Source: a virus
IMG/VR virus record: IMGVR_UViG_3300033571_005008
Span: 1 to 24,615 of that record
Reading direction: 5' to 3' (one strand)
Length of the DNA stretch: 24,615 nt
Made by a program: the position numbers and the translations under genes. This document shows positions 22,161 to 24,615 of this stretch, piece by piece. The notes beneath the pieces are model-generated. The model had not been told where the DNA came from, did no database searches, and was given only the letters and a program-made list of their open reading frames with translations. The stretch's first letter is position 1. Every line of letters starts with the position of its first letter.

Positions 22161-22903
22161 TAGTACTTGCCAGACTTTTCAGCAGGTACTTGTTCAGGTG
22201 CACCGTCTTCTTCAATGCCAGCAGTTGCAATTGCTGCCTCAAGTTCTTTCTCACCACGAGCAACTAATGCCTTGATCACATCCATGTCTTCGATAGTGCG
22301 AACAAAATCAAAGTTAAGTTTAAACTGTGTTTTTGCATCAGGTACTAAGCTGATTCTTGTTACAACAGCTGACAAAGGACGGCGTGTAGTGCTTGCGATC
22401 TTTTGCAAGTAAGTTGCAAAGCCACGGACACTGGTTACAGGTGTACGAAGTGCTGCCACTTCACCGCCATTTACACCGTCAACAGACACCGCTGAATCAG
22501 CAGTCATTACCAACAAACGACGCTTTTCAGCGCATGCTTTACCTTTACCACCGTTTGCAGAACTACCCCATTGGTCTTTAGGGCAACCTGCACATGAATC
22601 GGCTTGCTTTTCAGGCGACAAGTGATTAGGCTTAAGGCCTGTCAATGTTGCACCAAGTGAAAAGCATACAGGACCAGCAGGGTTAGTGGGATCGTACCTA
22701 GCTGTGTAGTACAAGCGTTCTACAGGTGAGCTAAGGATCACCACTTCCAACTGATTGTTTGCAATTGGGTTGTCGCGGTAAGTAAGAACACCGCCTTTAG
22801 TGCTGAGGAATTGTGTTCCTGCAGTACTACGTTCAGCCACCATGCCAGCATTTGCCAGCTTTTCCAATTCAGATTCGAACAAAGCAAGTTGATTTTTAGC
22901 CAT
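22160..22903 (-). CDS. Putative single-stranded DNA-binding protein with four-Cys site
   Basis: 247 residues. It lies directly before the polymerase, where phages often put an SSB. A central block has Cys80 (GPVCFSLG), Cys104 and Cys107 (SCAGCPKDQWGSS), and Cys124 (KACAEKRRL), which looks like a zinc site with a Gly/Lys-rich loop between. The C-terminus is partly acidic (GIEEDGAPEQ), as in SSBs, but the last residues are not a classical acidic-aromatic tip. Strands before and after the Cys block fit an OB-like fold. AGGAG lies eight bases before the ATG. SSB function is inferred from place and shape; a recombination mediator is an alternative. Confidence 0.55.
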   Translation of the reverse strand: MAKNQLALFESELEKLANAGMVAERSTAGTQFLSTKGGVLTYRDNPIANNQLEVVILSSPVERLYYTARYDPTNPAGPVCFSLGATLTGLKPNHLSPEKQADSCAGCPKDQWGSSANGGKGKACAEKRRLLVMTADSAVSVDGVNGGEVAALRTPVTSVRGFATYLQKIASTTRRPLSAVVTRISLVPDAKTQFKLNFDFVRTIEDMDVIKALVARGEKELEAAIATAGIEEDGAPEQVPAEKSGKY

Positions 22904-22913
22904 TTAGAAACTC

Positions 22914-23288
22914 CTATTTTCGTGATTTAGTTACAGAAAGACCCCACACCTCAGCAGTAGTAGACCCGGGGATGATCTCACCAGCTTCCCAACGATCTTT
23001 GAAAGCAGTGCTACTGAGCCTTTTATGAAGTAAGTCAAAGCTGTTAGTCTTGGTGACATACTCATAAAACAAATCCCAATCCATGATGGTTGGGTGAACC
23101 TTTTTAGCCATGGTTACTGAATGACCACGTTCGGATGCAGCCTTCATTGTGCCTGCTTCATTCATGGCATGCATAATGTCAGCTTCTAATGTTGCAAGTT
23201 CTTTGGAGTATTCACTATCTTTTTCAGCCAATTCAGTTCTTAGCTGTTTAATAGTGACATAGTTGTCGATTAAGTCATTGAGCTTCAT
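22914..23288 (-). CDS. Conserved phage protein of unknown function
   Basis: 124 residues from ATG 23288, chosen because GGAGG is six bases upstream; a longer version from 23360 would overlap the deaminase by 86 bases. The N-terminal half (5-55) is helical and likely coiled coil (LRTELAEKDSEYSKELATLEADIMHAMNEAG). Then comes a short beta part (ASERGHSVTMAKKV), MDWDLFYEYV, a helical stretch, and a final strand ending LSVTKSRK. The pattern of DWDxFYxYV and IIPGS recurs, in my recollection, in a widespread phage family near SSB genes, with no known role. It could be an SSB partner. Confidence 0.65.
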   Translation of the reverse strand: MKLNDLIDNYVTIKQLRTELAEKDSEYSKELATLEADIMHAMNEAGTMKAASERGHSVTMAKKVHPTIMDWDLFYEYVTKTNSFDLLHKRLSSTAFKDRWEAGEIIPGSTTAEVWGLSVTKSRK

Positions 23289-23742
23289 TCTTTTCCTCCA
23301 AGAATTTAGGGTCGTAAAGATGTACTTCCAGTTTAGCTTCATTAAACATTGTCCTTGCAATTACGTGTGAGCCTTCCCAACGTTCATTTTCGCTTATTAC
23401 AGTTACATGCGTTTTAATACCTGTTTGAATGATCATAGCTGCGCATTGTGAACATGCATGCATCGGCCACGTGTAAATTGTGCAGCCTTCTAAAGACTGT
23501 TTGGCAAACAAAATAGCATTTGTTTCAGCATGCAAAGTCATCATGTACTTTGTATTACGTTCAAACAACCACTCAGCCTTGTCAGTAATTCCACGAGGAA
23601 AACCGTTAAAGCCAGTGCTGACGATTTCATTGTTTGCGTTTACAATAACTGCACCACACTTGGTTGATGGATCTTTGGACCATGATGCTACTAGTTTGGC
23701 AAGTTGTAGGTAGCGAATGTGCCACTTATTAGGCTGCAACAT
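23275..23742 (-). CDS. dCMP deaminase-like (zinc cytidine/deoxycytidylate deaminase)
   Basis: 155 residues from ATG 23742, with AAAGG six bases upstream; the ATG at 23748 lies on the ribosome site itself. The zinc motif is H71-A-E73 (LHAETNA) and C97-x2-C100 (MHACSQCA). The early part (SKDPSTKCGAVIVNANNEIVSTGFNGFPRG) matches the dCMP deaminase group, which turns dCMP into dUMP for thymidylate synthesis. The product would feed ThyX of the other operon. The usual PCxxC proline is replaced by Ala, a mild change. It overlaps the upstream gene by 14 bases and the downstream gene by 14. Confidence 0.88.
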   Translation of the reverse strand: MLQPNKWHIRYLQLAKLVASWSKDPSTKCGAVIVNANNEIVSTGFNGFPRGITDKAEWLFERNTKYMMTLHAETNAILFAKQSLEGCTIYTWPMHACSQCAAMIIQTGIKTHVTVISENERWEGSHVIARTMFNEAKLEVHLYDPKFLEEKNEAQ

Positions 23743-24238
23743 GGTCATCCTTTAGCATAAATTCAGGTGCATATGAACCTTCGTTGCGGTACCACACCAT
23801 AGTCATAACGTTTTTCTTCCAACGGTAGTAGTTACGGTAAGCAACAACCACATCTTCGTGCTTACATTCATCTGGCATGCACTGTGGTGGAACACGCCAT
23901 TTACAAGGCATGGCTTTTAAAGCAGGTGGTGCTTCAGCAAGTTCGCCAAAAAACAAATCATAGCAACGATGCTGTTTGCCATAGCGAAGACGATATTGTT
24001 TGCAAAGGCTTTTACCAAGATCTACAAGGTATGCATAGTGCAATTTAGACTCACGTGCCCACACGTTACTTGGGTGATTTACATGAGTTGGTTTGTATGA
24101 AACTGCATGACCATTGCCATGTTGGTGGTGTGCAGTTGCCAGCAATTGCGCTGTTTCTACGATCATCTTGACAACGTGTTTGTCACAATGATACAAGGCA
24201 GCTATTTGCGGGGTGTGGTGCAAAAAGAAGATGTTCAT
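23729..24238 (-). CDS. Pyrimidine dimer DNA glycosylase-like (Pyr_excise) phage protein
   Basis: 169 residues. The motif CDKHVVKMIVETAQLL (18-33) followed by NHPSNVWARES (54-64) and a late basic region parallels the pattern LD.KRLGKQRVE..QIL and NHP.v.MW..yE of the Pyr_excise family. It could repair UV-damaged phage DNA, but the resemblance is distant and the family has not been tested here. There are several His and Cys residues, including HCDKH and a late Cys pair around PPQCMPDECKHED, which may bind metal. It is the first gene of the first minus-strand operon; ATG at 24238 has AAAGG seven bases upstream and the duplicated promoter/operator ahead. Confidence 0.5.
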   Translation of the reverse strand: MNIFFLHHTPQIAALYHCDKHVVKMIVETAQLLATAHHQHGNGHAVSYKPTHVNHPSNVWARESKLHYAYLVDLGKSLCKQYRLRYGKQHRCYDLFFGELAEAPPALKAMPCKWRVPPQCMPDECKHEDVVVAYRNYYRWKKNVMTMVWYRNEGSYAPEFMLKDDHVAA

Positions 24239-24275
24239 TTGTTACCTTTGTTTTCAGAATTTAAGAATTTAAGTG

Positions 24276-24326
24276 TGTTTACTAAGTAAACAAGTGCATT
24301 GTACCATGCTTTTTGCAAAGTAAACA
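24276..24326 (-). promoter_or_regulatory. Duplicated promoter with palindromic operator, copy 1
   Basis: In the 89-base gap 24239-24327. Same design as the copy at 17999-18048: extended -10 TGGTACAAT on the minus strand (24306-24298), five bases, then the 17-bp palindrome TGTTTACTTAGTAAACA (24292-24276), and a half-site TGTTTACT (24326-24319) upstream. The distance from -10 to the upstream half-site is 15 bases here and 14 in the other copy. It should drive the repair/replication operon and respond to the same regulator as the other copy. Confidence 0.7.
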
Positions 24327-24327
24327 T

Positions 24328-24615
24328 TTATTTACGACTTTTTGCAAGTAAAAGCAGAGCAATCATGTCTTCAGGTCCTGTCCAGTCAGCTGGTTTCCTG
24401 GCATCTTGCTGTGTGCCTCGATTAGTTTCACCTGGCACTTTTTTCATGTTGCAACCATGCACAATGTCTAAGATTTGTGGCAATGGCAACCCCATGTGAT
24501 GAGCACAACCCATTGTTACGTATGCCAGATCGGCAATTGCATCAGCTGCGTCTGTTAGACTGCCTTTTTCGTGTGCCTTTAAAAGCTCGGACAGTTCTTC
24601 CATGAGAAACCTAGC
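24328..24615 (-). CDS. MazG-like NTP pyrophosphohydrolase, 5'-truncated
   Basis: The frame is open to the window edge (ARFL before the ATG at 24603), and the ATG has no clear ribosome site, so the N-terminus probably lies outside. The visible part has EELSELLKA (E2, E3, E6) and DAADAIADLAYV, the EExxE/D...ExxD type metal site of all-alpha MazG-like enzymes. Members remove pyrophosphate from (d)NTPs, or ppGpp in phages. It ends in a Lys-rich tail. It precedes the promoter/operator at 24276-24326, so it belongs to a further upstream minus-strand operon. Confidence 0.75.
   Translation of the reverse strand, partial: ARFLMEELSELLKAHEKGSLTDAADAIADLAYVTMGCAHHMGLPLPQILDIVHGCNMKKVPGETNRGTQQDARKPADWTGPEDMIALLLLAKSRK

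Noticed and set aside
22914-23360. Longer start (23360) for the unknown gene before the deaminase
   Set aside because: It would overlap the deaminase by 86 bases; ATG at 23288 has GGAGG six bases upstream.
17003-24615. A complete 2-aminoadenine (Z-genome) pathway
   Set aside because: HD and MazG-like genes are present, but no PurZ-like gene is seen and the polymerase has ordinary motifs. Kept only as a question to test.
1-24615. CRISPR array, tRNA genes, insertion sequences, attachment sites
   Set aside because: Apart from 88-89 base regulatory gaps the window is filled with genes. I saw no regularly spaced repeats, tRNA cloverleaf or transposase.

Overview
This window looks like part of the genome of a virulent tailed phage (Caudoviricetes, probably short-tailed) that infects a Gram-negative bacterium. 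Evidence: dense genes with stop/start overlaps, a lysis set with spanins for an outer membrane, a podovirus-like adaptor/nozzle/internal-protein block, and a family A DNA polymerase with nucleotide-salvage genes. No integrase, rRNA, tRNA, CRISPR array or insertion sequence is visible. Codon use looks uniform. The aquatic style of the genes is an impression, not proof of habitat.

Plus strand, 1-14586. First come membrane and lysis genes (1-2062): a 5'-truncated unknown gene, an overlapping membrane/coiled-coil gene, a Cys-rich lipoprotein, a holin-like protein, an Rz-like inner spanin with an Rz1-like lipoprotein embedded in another frame, and an M15-type endolysin. After a 43-base gap holding a perfect TATAAT hexamer comes the virion block: head-tail adaptor, beta-rich appendage protein, nozzle/stabilisation protein and a small conserved gene. 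Inserted in this block are an acyl carrier protein, a beta-ketoacyl synthase with its full catalytic set, and a small unknown protein. Four large internal/ejection-type proteins follow.

Minus strand, 24615-14583. This half carries DNA metabolism genes in two long operons. Each starts with a near-identical promoter/operator in an 88-89 base gap (24239-24327 and 17970-18057): an extended -10 box followed by a perfect 17-bp palindrome. The first operon holds a pyrimidine-dimer-glycosylase-like protein, dCMP deaminase, an unknown protein, an SSB-like four-cysteine protein, DNA polymerase, a Cas4/RecB-like nuclease, a VRR-NUC nuclease and an SNF2-type helicase. The second holds a nucleoside deoxyribosyltransferase, an HD nucleotidase, a DUF6378-like protein, ThyX, and three small or unknown proteins including a SANT-like DNA-binding protein. 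A MazG-like gene enters from the right edge. The two strands converge on one CTAG, where the stop codons of both final genes overlap.

The genes fit an infection in which two co-regulated operons make and repair DNA and supply dTMP, while the opposite strand builds the virion and lyses the host. The part least explained by known phage biology is the ACP plus ketoacyl synthase pair inside the tail/virion block.
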